DNA of 64,000 bases from Rummeliibacillus stabekisii (GTDB taxonomy: Bacteria; Bacillota; Bacilli; Bacillales_A; Planococcaceae), in contig NZ_BJVD01000004.1 in assembly GCF_007988965.1 (NCBI RefSeq), positions 1-64,000 on the forward strand, written 5' to 3'. This document shows, one piece after another, positions 8,004 to 16,226 of this stretch. Position numbers and translations under genes: made by a program. Each line of letters begins with the position of its first letter. The first letter of the stretch is position 1. The notes under the pieces are model-generated. The model saw nothing but the letters and a program-made list of their open reading frames with translations, had not been told where the DNA came from and did not search any database.

Positions 8004-8615
8004 ATGTCTAAAGTAAAGTTAGCAGTGATTTTCTACACAATGGGTGGTACGAATTATCAGCTTGCCAAATGGGCAAAAGAAGGGGCAGAAGAAGCAGGGG
8101 CAGAGGTTAGGATTTTGAAGGTTGAAGAGCTTGCACCTCAATCCGTGGTTGAGAACAATGAAAAGTGGAAAAAAACCACTGAAATGATTAAGGATATTCC
8201 AGTTGCTAAGTCTGAGGATATTGAGTGGGCGGATGGTATTATCTTTAGTGTGCCGACACGTTTTGGGACAATGGCTTCTCAGCTGAAGCAATTTTTAGAC
8301 ACACAAGGCGGTTTATGGGCTTCAGGTAAAACTGTTAACAAGGTTGTCAGTGCTATGACATCTGCACAAAACCCCCATGGTGGCCAAGAAGCGACACTGT
8401 TATCACTTTATACATCAATGATGCATTGGGGAGCTATTATTGCAGCACCTGGCTACAGTGATCCTGTGTTATTTAAAGCAGGCGGCAATCCATATGGAAC
8501 AAGTGTGACGGTCGGACAAGATGACAAAATGGTAGAAGATGTTGAAGCATCAGTTAAATATCAGGCCAAACGTACTGTGAACGTTGCACAATGGGTTAAG
8601 AATGGCCAACAATAA
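8004..8615 (+). CDS. wrbA: NAD(P)H:quinone oxidoreductase type IV, WrbA family
   Basis: 203 residues. ATG 8004 is chosen because AAGGAGAGGAAG lies just upstream; a longer frame to 7947 has no ribosome site. The flavodoxin-like fold starts KLAVIFYTMGGTNYQLAKWAKEG, and the WrbA block PTRFGTMASQLKQFLD is near residue 85. The FMN/quinone-site segment AQNPHGGQEATLLSLYTSMMHWG follows, then GGNPYGTS. WrbA binds FMN as a tetramer and reduces quinones by two electrons, avoiding semiquinone radicals. It is monocistronic, with its own terminator. Confidence 0.9.
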   Translation: MSKVKLAVIFYTMGGTNYQLAKWAKEGAEEAGAEVRILKVEELAPQSVVENNEKWKKTTEMIKDIPVAKSEDIEWADGIIFSVPTRFGTMASQLKQFLDTQGGLWASGKTVNKVVSAMTSAQNPHGGQEATLLSLYTSMMHWGAIIAAPGYSDPVLFKAGGNPYGTSVTVGQDDKMVEDVEASVKYQAKRTVNVAQWVKNGQQ

Positions 8616-8622
8616 TTAAAAG

Positions 8623-8655
8623 AAAAGCTAGCCTTATTAACAGGCTAGCTTTTTC
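8623..8655. terminator. Bidirectional terminator between wrbA and the EAL gene
   Basis: The 12-bp stem AAAAGCTAGCCT / AGGCTAGCTTTT has a 7-base loop and A/T tails on both sides. It lies between convergent genes. Confidence 0.9.
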
Positions 8656-9648
8656 TTATTGAGGCACAGGAGAAGGCTTTCCAAATAGATATCCTTGGAA
8701 TAACTGGTAACCTTGTTGTTTTAGCCATTCAAAGTCTTCTCGTTCTTCTACACCTTCTGCAAGAGGAGTAGCACCTACTTCAATTGCCTTATGTAAAAAG
8801 GCCAGGGCTGTTTTTTGTTTTAATGGATCAGCCGCTACGCCTTGTACATATTTCATATCCAGCTTTATATAATGCGGTTTGAGGGCAGCTACTGAATCGA
8901 TGGTGTTAAAGCCTGCACCTACATCATCCAGTGCATATTCAAAGCCTCTTTCTTTATAATAAGTAAGTATTCTTTTTAGATGGTCTAGGTCTTCTACTTG
9001 CTCAGATTCCACTACTTCAAATACAAATTGGTGTGGTTCTATGCCTAGTTTTTTTGCAAGGGCCACAGTTGTTGCTAAACAGTGTTCAGGCGAGTAAATA
9101 GAAGTTGGAATAAAATTGATGAATACTTTCTTATTTATGGCGGCAGAGTTTTTAACTGCGTTCATTCTGCATAAGCGGTCCAGTGCATAAAGCCTGCCTC
9201 TTTTTTTGGCTGCATCAAATAGTTCATTTGGAAAAATCATCTGATCATTTTCATCTAGAAATCTCGAAAGAATTTCATAGGCATATGTTTCTTCATTTCT
9301 ATCAACAATTGGCTGGAAGTGGCATGATACTCTTTCACCTTTTATCACATTATCGACCCAATCACTATTTAAATATTGATCGATAGCAGAAAGAGCTTGC
9401 CATGCTTGTTGATCTACTCGAAAGGTAACCTCCTCTGGTACCATATGGTGATAGAAGAAGTCCATTAACTCTTTCACGCCACTTTCACCTACTAGCAATG
9501 CATTTTCAGAAGCATTTAATTTTATTTTTCTTCTTTTCAAATGATTGATGACTTCTTCACGCATCGCAATATTACGGGTGCCTTCAAGCTTAAATTCATA
9601 TTCTAACTCATTTATAATACAGCTTTTACACGGCAAATTGCCCACCAT
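8656..9648 (-). CDS. EAL domain protein, probable cyclic-di-GMP phosphodiesterase
   Basis: Up to 330 residues; the first ATG abuts AGGAGG, so GTG 9645 or a later TTG may be the true start. An N-terminal segment with CKSC (residues 7-10) and about 90 further residues of no known domain precede an EAL domain (about 110-328). The signature is EIL rather than EAL, in YEILSRF. Metal and catalytic positions are otherwise kept: INFIPTSIY (Asn), FEVVESE (Glu), LDDVGAGF (Asp-Asp), YIKLD (Lys) and EGVEE (Glu). It is probably active in c-di-GMP hydrolysis. There is no membrane segment, so it is cytosolic. Confidence 0.82.
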   Translation of the reverse strand: MVGNLPCKSCIINELEYEFKLEGTRNIAMREEVINHLKRRKIKLNASENALLVGESGVKELMDFFYHHMVPEEVTFRVDQQAWQALSAIDQYLNSDWVDNVIKGERVSCHFQPIVDRNEETYAYEILSRFLDENDQMIFPNELFDAAKKRGRLYALDRLCRMNAVKNSAAINKKVFINFIPTSIYSPEHCLATTVALAKKLGIEPHQFVFEVVESEQVEDLDHLKRILTYYKERGFEYALDDVGAGFNTIDSVAALKPHYIKLDMKYVQGVAADPLKQKTALAFLHKAIEVGATPLAEGVEEREDFEWLKQQGYQLFQGYLFGKPSPVPQ

Positions 9649-9748
9649 CCTCCTATATGTAGTAATTCCTCAGCACTATCATACTCAATTATTTCGCAGA
9701 TGTATGATAAGTGCAATGTATTTTCTCTATGGAGATAGTAATAATCTA

Positions 9749-9773
9749 AAAAGAGCCCATTGCAGGCTCTTTT
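9749..9773 (-). terminator. Terminator of the small Asn-rich gene
   Basis: Read on the minus strand, AAAAGAGCC / GGCTCTTTT is followed by TAG; the loop is 7 bases. It lies just past the stop of the gene at 9777. Confidence 0.75.
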
Positions 9774-9776
9774 GTA

Positions 9777-9986
9777 TTACTTTTTATTCGTTTGTTGAGT
9801 TTTGTTGTGGTTGATACTATTGTTTTTATTTTTTGCTTTAGAATCAAACTCAGGACCGAACTCTTCATTAATATTGTCATCTGGATTATTGTTATTGCTG
9901 TTGCTGACATTGTGGTCTGTGCTTTGATAGACATCAAAAGGATTATGAGTTCTCGTATTGATTGTTGCTTTGTTGTTTTTGCTCAT
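9777..9986 (-). CDS. Small Asn-rich hydrophilic protein, possible gamma-type spore protein
   Basis: 69 residues starting at ATG with AGGAGGTG 8-9 bases upstream, so it is clearly translated. The composition is extreme: Asn, Lys, Gln, Asp and Ser dominate, with no hydrophobic core. The segment NEEFGPEFDSKA resembles the FG-TEFASE protease-cleavage motif of SspE-type gamma small acid-soluble spore proteins, which serve as amino-acid stores in spores. That assignment rests on this short motif and composition only. A general disordered protein is the alternative. Confidence 0.55.
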   Translation of the reverse strand: MSKNNKATINTRTHNPFDVYQSTDHNVSNSNNNNPDDNINEEFGPEFDSKAKNKNNSINHNKTQQTNKK

Positions 9987-10088
9987 AACTAGTCACCTCC
10001 TCGTTTTAATGTGCACAAAACAGTGAGATTTATGTGTATAATTTTTCCTCTATTTGCCGAGCATAGGAAAAAGCGATGGAGGGATTCT

Positions 10089-10340
10089 ATGCAAGGGAGT
10101 ACTGATTCTAAAATTCTTTTTTGCTATAATTGCGAAACAAAAACGATTTTTCATCATCAAGACCTGCATCGACACAGCTATGTTGAAAGTCATTGTGCCA
10201 ATTGCGGTTGGCTAGAATGGCAAAATAGAGCGGTAGAGCGCGAGAAAGATAAATGGATTTTATATAATAAAGAACAAGGTATTGGCATCGAAATAGTGGA
10301 TATTCCTAAAACAGGAGAATGGGAGCGAAAGAGCGTGTAG
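10089..10340 (+). CDS. Small zinc-ribbon protein
   Basis: 83 residues. ATG 10089 has GGAGGG about 5 bases upstream; the longer frame to 10011 lacks such a site. Two CxxC pairs (CYNC near residue 13 and CANC near residue 36) with intervening histidines indicate a zinc-binding ribbon. There is no other domain. The function is unknown: nucleic-acid or protein contact is the usual use of such ribbons. A small terminator follows directly. Confidence 0.65.
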   Translation: MQGSTDSKILFCYNCETKTIFHHQDLHRHSYVESHCANCGWLEWQNRAVEREKDKWILYNKEQGIGIEIVDIPKTGEWERKSV

Positions 10341-10341
10341 G

Positions 10342-10366
10342 AGCAGGCGATGTCCTGCTTTTTTAT
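10342..10366 (+). terminator. Terminator after zinc-ribbon gene
   Basis: Short stem AGCAGG / CCTGCT with a 6-base loop, followed by TTTTTTATTTT. Confidence 0.75.
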
Positions 10367-10446
10367 TTTGTGAAGCGAGTGGTTTTGTAGCCAATTTGCC
10401 TGTTTATTGCTAAAGTAAAGAAGAAATTACTTGTTTAGGAGCTGCA

Positions 10447-11370
10447 ATGATGAAAATACGTCCAAAACGTTTACAAAAGGGTGATACAGTTGGTATTATT
10501 GCGCCATCTAGTCCACCGAATATTGAAAGACTAACTAAAGCACTAGAATTCCTCGAAGAACTAGGCTTACGCTATGTGCTAGGTAATACAATTCAACGCA
10601 GGGAGCATTATTTGGCAGGCACAGACCGCGAACGTGCAGCTGATTTGCAAGAGATGATAGAGGATCCAACAATCAAGGCCATATTCTGTGCGAGTGGCGG
10701 TTATGGTGCAGCTAGAATTGCAGATCGAATTGATTACTTACTATTGGAAGAGAACCCTAAGATTTTTTGGGGCTTTTCAGATATTACATTTTTACATACA
10801 GCAATTGGTATGTATGCTGATCTGGTTACTTTCCATGGTCCGACACTGTCTAGCATTGGACGCGAACAAGTAGCAGAGCGTACAAAGCTCATGTTCAACC
10901 AACTGTTTGAGCCTGCTGAGATTTACTATGATGAACGTATATCGAAACTTACGACCATTTCAGGTGGACGTGCGCGAGGTGAATTGACAGGCGGTAATCT
11001 GACCTTGCTTGTAAATAGTTTGGCAACAAAATTTGAAATCAATACTGATGGTAAAATATTGTTGATTGAAGATATCGGGTTGGAGCCAGCACAAATTGAC
11101 TCACTTTTAAATCAGCTGAAACAAGCGAGGAAGTTTGAAAGAGTTGCCGGTATTGTAGTTGGCGACTTTGTCGAAACAAATCAGCGGGAATATGAAGATT
11201 CACCGACTCTTCATGAGTTATTGGATAGTTATTTTGGCCATATGAATATTCCTGTTGTAAGTGGTTTTAAAATAGGTCATGATGAGCTAAATGTCGGCAT
11301 ACCTTTAGGAATAGATGCAATATTGGATGCGGACAATAAAGAGTTGGCTATTTTGCCAGGGGTGGAATAG
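10447..11370 (+). CDS. ykfA: LD-carboxypeptidase (peptidase S66), copy 1
   Basis: 307 residues. S66 peptidases remove the terminal D-Ala from the L,D bond of muropeptides (or act as MccF-type immunity enzymes). The Ser-Glu-His triad is seen in context: FWGFSDITFLHTAIG holds the nucleophile, LLIEDIGLEPAQIDSLL the Glu, and GFKIGHDELN the His. The start is KIRPKRLQKGDTVGIIAPSSPP, typical of the family. A second S66 gene and an Ala-Glu epimerase follow, matching the ykfA-ykfB muropeptide-recycling order of B. subtilis. A terminator lies between copies 1 and 2, so they can be expressed separately. Confidence 0.88.
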   Translation: MMKIRPKRLQKGDTVGIIAPSSPPNIERLTKALEFLEELGLRYVLGNTIQRREHYLAGTDRERAADLQEMIEDPTIKAIFCASGGYGAARIADRIDYLLLEENPKIFWGFSDITFLHTAIGMYADLVTFHGPTLSSIGREQVAERTKLMFNQLFEPAEIYYDERISKLTTISGGRARGELTGGNLTLLVNSLATKFEINTDGKILLIEDIGLEPAQIDSLLNQLKQARKFERVAGIVVGDFVETNQREYEDSPTLHELLDSYFGHMNIPVVSGFKIGHDELNVGIPLGIDAILDADNKELAILPGVE

Positions 11371-11380
11371 GCAGAAAAAG

Positions 11381-11417
11381 ATCGGACTTTCTATTGAAGG
11401 AAGCCCGATTTTTTTAT
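11381..11417 (+). terminator. Terminator between the two LD-carboxypeptidase genes
   Basis: ATCGG / CCGAT and CTTTC / GGAAG form a stem with one mismatch, followed by TTTTTTTA. Confidence 0.7.
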
Positions 11418-11479
11418 AGATGATATTAATTTTACCCATCATCATGAGCATCCATTTTTAGGAAGGGGAAATAAAGCGA

Positions 11480-12400
11480 ATGAAGAGACAGGTGAAGAGA
11501 TTGCAGCGGGGCGATACAATTGGCATTATCGCGCCAGCAAGCCCGCCAAATGAAAAGTTCTTGAATAAATCATTAGAGTTCCTGCAAGAACTTGGTTTGG
11601 ATTATAGATTTGGGGATTCACTCTTGAATGTAGACGGCTATTTGGCGGGGACAGATGACGAGCGCTTGAACGACTTGCACCAAATGTTTGCGGCACCTGA
11701 TATTGCCGGTATTTTTTGTGCTTGTGGCGGTTACGGTACTGCACGGTATGCCGACCGAATTGATTTTGACTTGATAGCGCAAAATCCTAAAGTTTTTTGG
11801 GGCTATTCTGATATTACATACTTACATACTGCTATCGGAAAATATGCTGATATAATGACATTCCATGGCCCTATGCTTGCATCTGATGTAGGCAAAGGTA
11901 CATTTCAAGAGAAATCTGCGGAAATGTTTCAGCAATTATTTGCTCCGAGTATACTTCACTATGATGACACATTCGGGCCTATCCAAACATTTATGCCTGG
12001 TCAATGCCAAGGCGAACTCACAGGCGGCAATCTGAGCTTGTTGGCCAGTAGTATAGGAACACCTTTTGAGGTGGAAACATTCGGCAAAATTTTATTGATT
12101 GAAGATATAGATGAGGAACCATACCGAGTAGACGGTATGCTGAACCAGCTGCGCTTGGCGGGGAAACTGCAGGGAGTAGTGGGTATTATTATTGGTGATT
12201 TCTCGCATGCTGAGCCGAAAAGAAAAGAGTCACAGACATTAGATGAGGTATTTGGACATTACTTTGATGATTTGCATGTACCCATAGTGAAAGATGTGAA
12301 AATAGGGCATTGCCAACCGCATTTTGCAGTCCCGCTTGGAGCGCATGCCTTTTTGGATGCGGATGAGAGAACATTTTCAATTCAACGAGGCGTTCGATAG
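11480..12400 (+). CDS. ykfA: LD-carboxypeptidase (peptidase S66), copy 2
   Basis: 306 residues, clearly homologous to copy 1 along its whole length: KRLQRGDTIGIIAPASPP, FWGYSDITYLHTAIG with the nucleophile Ser, LLIEDIDEEPYRVDGML and DVKIGHCQPHF with the catalytic His. The pair looks like an old tandem duplication, since the sequences have drifted a good deal. It is probably co-transcribed with the epimerase, whose TTG start lies 13 bases downstream. Copy 2 is the one coupled to epimerisation of L-Ala-D-Glu. Confidence 0.88.
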   Translation: MKRQVKRLQRGDTIGIIAPASPPNEKFLNKSLEFLQELGLDYRFGDSLLNVDGYLAGTDDERLNDLHQMFAAPDIAGIFCACGGYGTARYADRIDFDLIAQNPKVFWGYSDITYLHTAIGKYADIMTFHGPMLASDVGKGTFQEKSAEMFQQLFAPSILHYDDTFGPIQTFMPGQCQGELTGGNLSLLASSIGTPFEVETFGKILLIEDIDEEPYRVDGMLNQLRLAGKLQGVVGIIIGDFSHAEPKRKESQTLDEVFGHYFDDLHVPIVKDVKIGHCQPHFAVPLGAHAFLDADERTFSIQRGVR

Positions 12401-12413
12401 GAGGAAAGCCACC

Positions 12414-13499
12414 TTGAAGATTCAGTCGGTCGATACGTATAAAGTTGCCATTCCATTAAAAAATCCATTCAAAACAGCCCTCCGTACAGTCAATGTAGCA
12501 GAGGCAATCTATATAAAAATCACACTGGAAAATGGTTTGTATGGTGTAGGAGAAGCACCGCCAACGCATGTTATTACGGGCGAGTCTCTTTCAAGTATCC
12601 AATTTGCTGTAGAAGAAGTATTTGTACCATTAATTATTGGCAGTGATTTGCACAGTTATGAAAGACTTTTCCATACACTGCACCGTTCTATGGTTGGCAA
12701 TACGAGCGCCAAAGCAGCTGTTGATATGGCTATTTATGATTTGCTGGCACAAAGCGCTAGCTTGCCGTTATATCAGTATTTAGGTGGCGCCAAGAATTCT
12801 GTTACGACAGATTATACAGTGAGCGTTAATGCTCCTGAGATGATGGCATTGGATGCCAAAAAATATGTTCAGGATGGCTTCCATACTTTAAAAGTTAAAG
12901 TTGGAATTGGAGAAATCAAAGAGGATATAGAGAGGCTTGAAGCGATCCGGCAAGCTATTGGACCCAATCCCAAGATCCGAATTGATGCCAATCAAGGCTG
13001 GTCTGCGAAAGAAGCGGTAAAAGCAATCCTTGAGATGGAACAGAGGGGACTTGGCATTGAGTTTGTCGAACAGCCTGTGCCAGCACATGATTTGGCATCA
13101 CTGAAATACGTGACGGATCACACACTCACACCTATCATGGCGGATGAAAGTGTCTTTTCGATTTATGATGCAAAAGAGATTGTCGAAATGCGTGCCGCAG
13201 ATATGATGAATATTAAATTAATGAAAACAGGCGGTATCTATCAAGCTTTGAAGCTTGCTGCATTAGCACAAAGCCAAGATATGATTTGCATGGTGGGAAG
13301 CATGATTGAAACAAAGCTTGGGGTTGGAGCGGCCGCCCATTTTGCAGCAAGCCAGCCTAATGTTGAGTATTATGATTTTGATGCGCCACTGATGTTAACC
13401 AAGGATTTATTACGTGGAGGGATTCAATACAACGGGGCTCACATTACATTTTCGAATACTCCTGGTTTAGGAATCGACGGGATAGAAGGTATATGCTGA
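12414..13499 (+). CDS. ykfB: L-Ala-D/L-Glu epimerase
   Basis: 361 residues from TTG 12414, placed 9 bases behind AGGAGG; the longer frame overlaps the carboxypeptidase gene and is spurious. It is an enolase-superfamily (MLE subgroup) enzyme. Catalytic Lys162 lies in LKVKVG and Lys268 in NIKLMKTGG; metal ligands are Asp191 (IDANQGW), Glu219 (FVEQP) and Asp244 (MADES). These numbers match the characterised B. subtilis enzyme exactly. It converts L-Ala-D-Glu from murein peptides to L-Ala-L-Glu for reuse, acting after the LD-carboxypeptidases. Confidence 0.93.
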   Translation: MKIQSVDTYKVAIPLKNPFKTALRTVNVAEAIYIKITLENGLYGVGEAPPTHVITGESLSSIQFAVEEVFVPLIIGSDLHSYERLFHTLHRSMVGNTSAKAAVDMAIYDLLAQSASLPLYQYLGGAKNSVTTDYTVSVNAPEMMALDAKKYVQDGFHTLKVKVGIGEIKEDIERLEAIRQAIGPNPKIRIDANQGWSAKEAVKAILEMEQRGLGIEFVEQPVPAHDLASLKYVTDHTLTPIMADESVFSIYDAKEIVEMRAADMMNIKLMKTGGIYQALKLAALAQSQDMICMVGSMIETKLGVGAAAHFAASQPNVEYYDFDAPLMLTKDLLRGGIQYNGAHITFSNTPGLGIDGIEGIC

Positions 13500-13515
13500 A
13501 TTTTCAAAGGGGAGG

Positions 13516-13549
13516 AAAAGCACGAATCATTGGATTGATTCGTGCTTTT
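13516..13549. terminator. Bidirectional terminator after the epimerase gene
   Basis: A 14-bp perfect stem AAAAGCACGAATCA / TGATTCGTGCTTTT with a 6-base loop, placed between convergent genes. Confidence 0.9.
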
Positions 13550-13561
13550 ATATGTGCTTTT

Positions 13562-14254
13562 TTATAGTTCAATTTCTGGTTGAGTTGTTGAAAGAAGATC
13601 TATTGTATAATCTCCTCCATGTATTTGAGAAAACATATTCCCAGCAGCGCCAAGTAGCTTCATGCTTTCTTCCTCCGATAAAGAAGGGCGAAGGTAGAAT
13701 AACTGGATGGCATTAGTCGTTTGTTCTGTGACTGCTGTTCGTTTAGAATCAACGAATGGACTCCCAAATGGTCCTTCGTAATCTTTTGAATAGGCTATTC
13801 CTTTTAAAGAATTATAACGTCCGTTCAAACCCTCGTACCCTGTATTTTCATCACCAAGGGCAATCTCAATGTCACCTTGAATAAGGTCTGCATCATAAAT
13901 TCCTACTGGAATCTCATATTGAAGCGAAAAGAAATTGTTCAGATCTACTGCAGAGTGGAAGGGTTGCAAATAGTTTTGCTTTGCAATTCGTCGTAAAAGA
14001 CTTTCCGCTGAGAGTCTATAGCGATTGGGGTCAGCACCAAGCGCCTTCCAGGTTTTACGCCATTCTGATATGCCGGGTCTTTCCGTGACAGGTGATTCCT
14101 GTAATTCTAAATAAAGGTTTTCTTGATACAATTGTGTCCGTCCTTTAATCATTTGAGGAGATTCGGAGACGATTATTTTGGTATAATGGATCATGCCGAT
14201 TTTAAAATCAGGCACTATCGTAGTAATGGATGAGTCTAATCTTATTTTCGCCAT
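13562..14254 (-). CDS. B3/B4 tRNA-binding domain protein
   Basis: About 230 residues. ATG 14254 is preferred, 8 bases behind AGG; GTG/ATG codons 6-9 bases earlier overlap the ribosome site. It contains the B3/B4 domain otherwise found in the beta chain of phenylalanyl-tRNA synthetase: ISEWRKTWKALGADPNRYRLSAESLLRRI, then YNPV-like DLNNFFSLQYEIPVG and SDSKRTAVTEQTTNAIQLFY-like elements. In PheRS this domain edits mischarged tRNA. The free-standing versions are probably trans-editing or deacylating factors, though no substrate is proven here. Confidence 0.82.
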   Translation of the reverse strand: MAKIRLDSSITTIVPDFKIGMIHYTKIIVSESPQMIKGRTQLYQENLYLELQESPVTERPGISEWRKTWKALGADPNRYRLSAESLLRRIAKQNYLQPFHSAVDLNNFFSLQYEIPVGIYDADLIQGDIEIALGDENTGYEGLNGRYNSLKGIAYSKDYEGPFGSPFVDSKRTAVTEQTTNAIQLFYLRPSLSEEESMKLLGAAGNMFSQIHGGDYTIDLLSTTQPEIEL

Positions 14255-14317
14255 ATACATCACCTAACTTATCATTTTCTTTAGTTTAACATAGAGAGTG
14301 AGTGACATAACAAATAA

Positions 14318-15457
14318 ATGAAACCATTGCAATTACAGCAAGAATTAATCGCCTATGCGAAGAGCATCGGTGTGGATAAAATAGGCTTTACATCTGCAGC
14401 GCCATTCAGCGATTTAAAAAACAAGTTACGCATACAACAAGAACTGGGCTACCAATCGGGTTTTGAAGAATCGGATATTGAAAAGCGTACAGAGCCGAAG
14501 CTTCTTTTAGAGGATGCTGCAAGCATTATTGCGATTGCTGTGGCGTATCCTTCTAAAATGAAAAACGCCCCGCAAGGAAAAAGAGGAGCAAGAAGAGGCA
14601 TCTTCTGTCGAGCATCGTGGGGAACGGATTACCATACAGTACTGCGCGAAAAGCTAGCACTAATCGAAGCGTTCTTAAAAGAAAAGGCGCCAGGCTGCCG
14701 AATCCGTTCAATGGTCGATACAGGAGAGTTATCAGATCGCGCTGTTGCTGAACGTGCAGGTATAGGCTGGAGCGGAAAAAACTGCGCCATAATTACGCCT
14801 GAATTTGGCTCTTACGTCTACTTGGGAGAATTAATTACAGACTTACCATTTATGCCAGACGAACCGATAGAGGACCAATGCGGAGATTGCACTCTATGCC
14901 TCGATGTGTGTCCGACTGGCGCTCTAGTTCAAGGAGGCCAACTCAACGCACAAAAATGCGTAGCTTTCTTAACGCAAACGAAAGGTTTCTTGCCTGATGA
15001 GTACCGCGGGAAAATTGGCAATCGTATTTATGGCTGTGATACATGCCAAACGGTTTGTCCGAAAAATAAAGGGAAAATCAATTGGCTGCACGATGCATTC
15101 CAACCGGATCCGGAAATTGCTAAACCACTGCTTGAGCCGTTATTAACGATTTCGAACCGAGAGTTCAAAGAGAGATTTGGCCATATCTCCGGGTCTTGGC
15201 GCGGGAAAAAACCAATCCAGCGCAACGCGATTATTGCACTTGCTCATTTTAAAGAAGAAGCTGCTCTACCAACTTTGATTAAAGTGTTCCAGCAAGACGA
15301 ACGCCCAGTGATCAGAGGAACAGCCGCTTGGGCAATCGGTAAAATTGGCGGAGACGGTGCAAAAGAAGTGCTAGAAAAAGGGGCACTCATTGAAGAAGAT
15401 GAAGAGGTCCAATTTGAAATTCAAAAAGGCTTAGATTTATTACTAGCACAAAAATAA
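14318..15457 (+). CDS. queG: Epoxyqueuosine reductase QueG
   Basis: 379 residues. The N-terminal cobalamin-binding part is followed by two 4Fe-4S motifs: CGDCTLCLDVCPTGAL starting at Cys188 and CDTCQTVCPKNKG about 50 residues later. The C-terminus carries HEAT-like repeats (LPTLIKVFQQDERPVIRGTAAWAIGKIG), as in Bacillus QueG. It reduces epoxyqueuosine in tRNA to queuosine, the last step of the pathway. The next gene, trmL, also modifies the anticodon wobble base, so the two form a tRNA wobble-modification pair. The ribosome site is weak. Confidence 0.94.
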   Translation: MKPLQLQQELIAYAKSIGVDKIGFTSAAPFSDLKNKLRIQQELGYQSGFEESDIEKRTEPKLLLEDAASIIAIAVAYPSKMKNAPQGKRGARRGIFCRASWGTDYHTVLREKLALIEAFLKEKAPGCRIRSMVDTGELSDRAVAERAGIGWSGKNCAIITPEFGSYVYLGELITDLPFMPDEPIEDQCGDCTLCLDVCPTGALVQGGQLNAQKCVAFLTQTKGFLPDEYRGKIGNRIYGCDTCQTVCPKNKGKINWLHDAFQPDPEIAKPLLEPLLTISNREFKERFGHISGSWRGKKPIQRNAIIALAHFKEEAALPTLIKVFQQDERPVIRGTAAWAIGKIGGDGAKEVLEKGALIEEDEEVQFEIQKGLDLLLAQK

Positions 15458-15533
15458 ACTACTGCGGACGAGGGGACTCACCGGCTCGACCTAAGTAGTC
15501 TTTAAATAGCAAAACATAAAGGAAGTGTTCAGT

Positions 15534-16007
15534 GTGTCATTACACATTGTGTTATATCAACCAGAAATACCGGCAAATACCGGCAATATTGCAAGGACAT
15601 GCGCAGCGACTAATACGCATTTGCATCTCATCCGACCTTTAGGTTTTTCAACAGATGATAAAATGCTGAAAAGAGCAGGCCTAGATTATTGGCATAGCGT
15701 AAACATCACATACTATGATTCGATTGATGAATTCTATGAGGCCGTACAAGATGGGACTGTTTACTATATAGAGACATTCGGCACGAAGACGTATTCAGAT
15801 TTTGATTATAGTAACTCAGACGAAGAAATCTACTTTATGTTTGGGAAAGAAACAACGGGTATTCCAAGAGAGGTTATCCATAACCCAGAAGAGCAGTGCT
15901 TGCGTATTCCACAAAGTGATCATGTTCGTTCGATGAATTTATCGAATACAGCAGCTATCGTGATATTTGAAGCACTCCGCCAGCAAGGATTTAAAGGATT
16001 ACAGTAA
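15534..16007 (+). CDS. trmL: tRNA (cytidine/uridine-34-2'-O)-methyltransferase TrmL
   Basis: 157 residues from GTG 15534, 8-10 bases behind AAAGGAAG; GTG 15525 lies inside that site. It is a SPOUT methyltransferase with the knot motifs LHIVLYQPEIPANTGNIAR at the start, FMFGKETTGIP in the middle and IPQSDHVRSMNLSNTAAIVIFEALRQ at the end. It methylates the 2'-OH of nucleotide 34 in the two tRNA-Leu isoacceptors, one of which is the CAA tRNA-Leu also encoded in this window at 123. The homologue in B. subtilis is CspR. Confidence 0.94.
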   Translation: MSLHIVLYQPEIPANTGNIARTCAATNTHLHLIRPLGFSTDDKMLKRAGLDYWHSVNITYYDSIDEFYEAVQDGTVYYIETFGTKTYSDFDYSNSDEEIYFMFGKETTGIPREVIHNPEEQCLRIPQSDHVRSMNLSNTAAIVIFEALRQQGFKGLQ

Positions 16008-16011
16008 AAGT

Positions 16012-16045
16012 AAAAAAGGACAGCCATAATAGGCTGTCCCTTTTT
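16012..16045. terminator. Bidirectional terminator after trmL
   Basis: Stem AAAAA-GGACAGCC / GGCTGTCC-TTTTT with one C/A mismatch and a 6-base loop. It is shared with the small gene on the other strand. Confidence 0.88.
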
Positions 16046-16054
16046 ATTAACATA

Positions 16055-16141
16055 TTATTTTACAGGTTTGTCCTCATAACCAGCAGTAAAGATAGCCACT
16101 AAGAATGACAAAATCACACCAAGAATTAAGATTAATCTCAT
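16055..16141 (-). CDS. 28-residue single-span membrane peptide
   Basis: ATG lies 8 bases behind AGGAGGG, and the frame encodes a hydrophobic helix (LILILGVILSFLVAIFTAG) followed by the short polar tail YEDKPVK and a stop just before a terminator. A perfect ribosome site, a membrane helix filling the ORF and a proper terminator make this a real small gene. I do not recognise the family. It probably inserts in the cytoplasmic membrane with the charged tail inside or acts as a small regulator. Confidence 0.65.
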   Translation of the reverse strand: MRLILILGVILSFLVAIFTAGYEDKPVK

Positions 16142-16226
16142 GGTTGTACCCTCCTAATTGAATGAAAAAATGAAAAGTTCTCTTACAAGTATAGCCTAAT
16201 TTTTGTGAAAATGAAACGCTATTTGT

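Noticed and set aside
9746-9992. Other ORFs overlapping the small Asn-rich gene, on both strands
   Set aside because: Only the 69-codon minus-strand frame has AGGAGGTG at the right distance; the others are frame shadows.
15458-15524. Imperfect dyad ACTACT...AGTAGT with inner CGAG/CTCG between queG and trmL
   Set aside because: Too many unpaired bases and no T tract to call a terminator or riboswitch.
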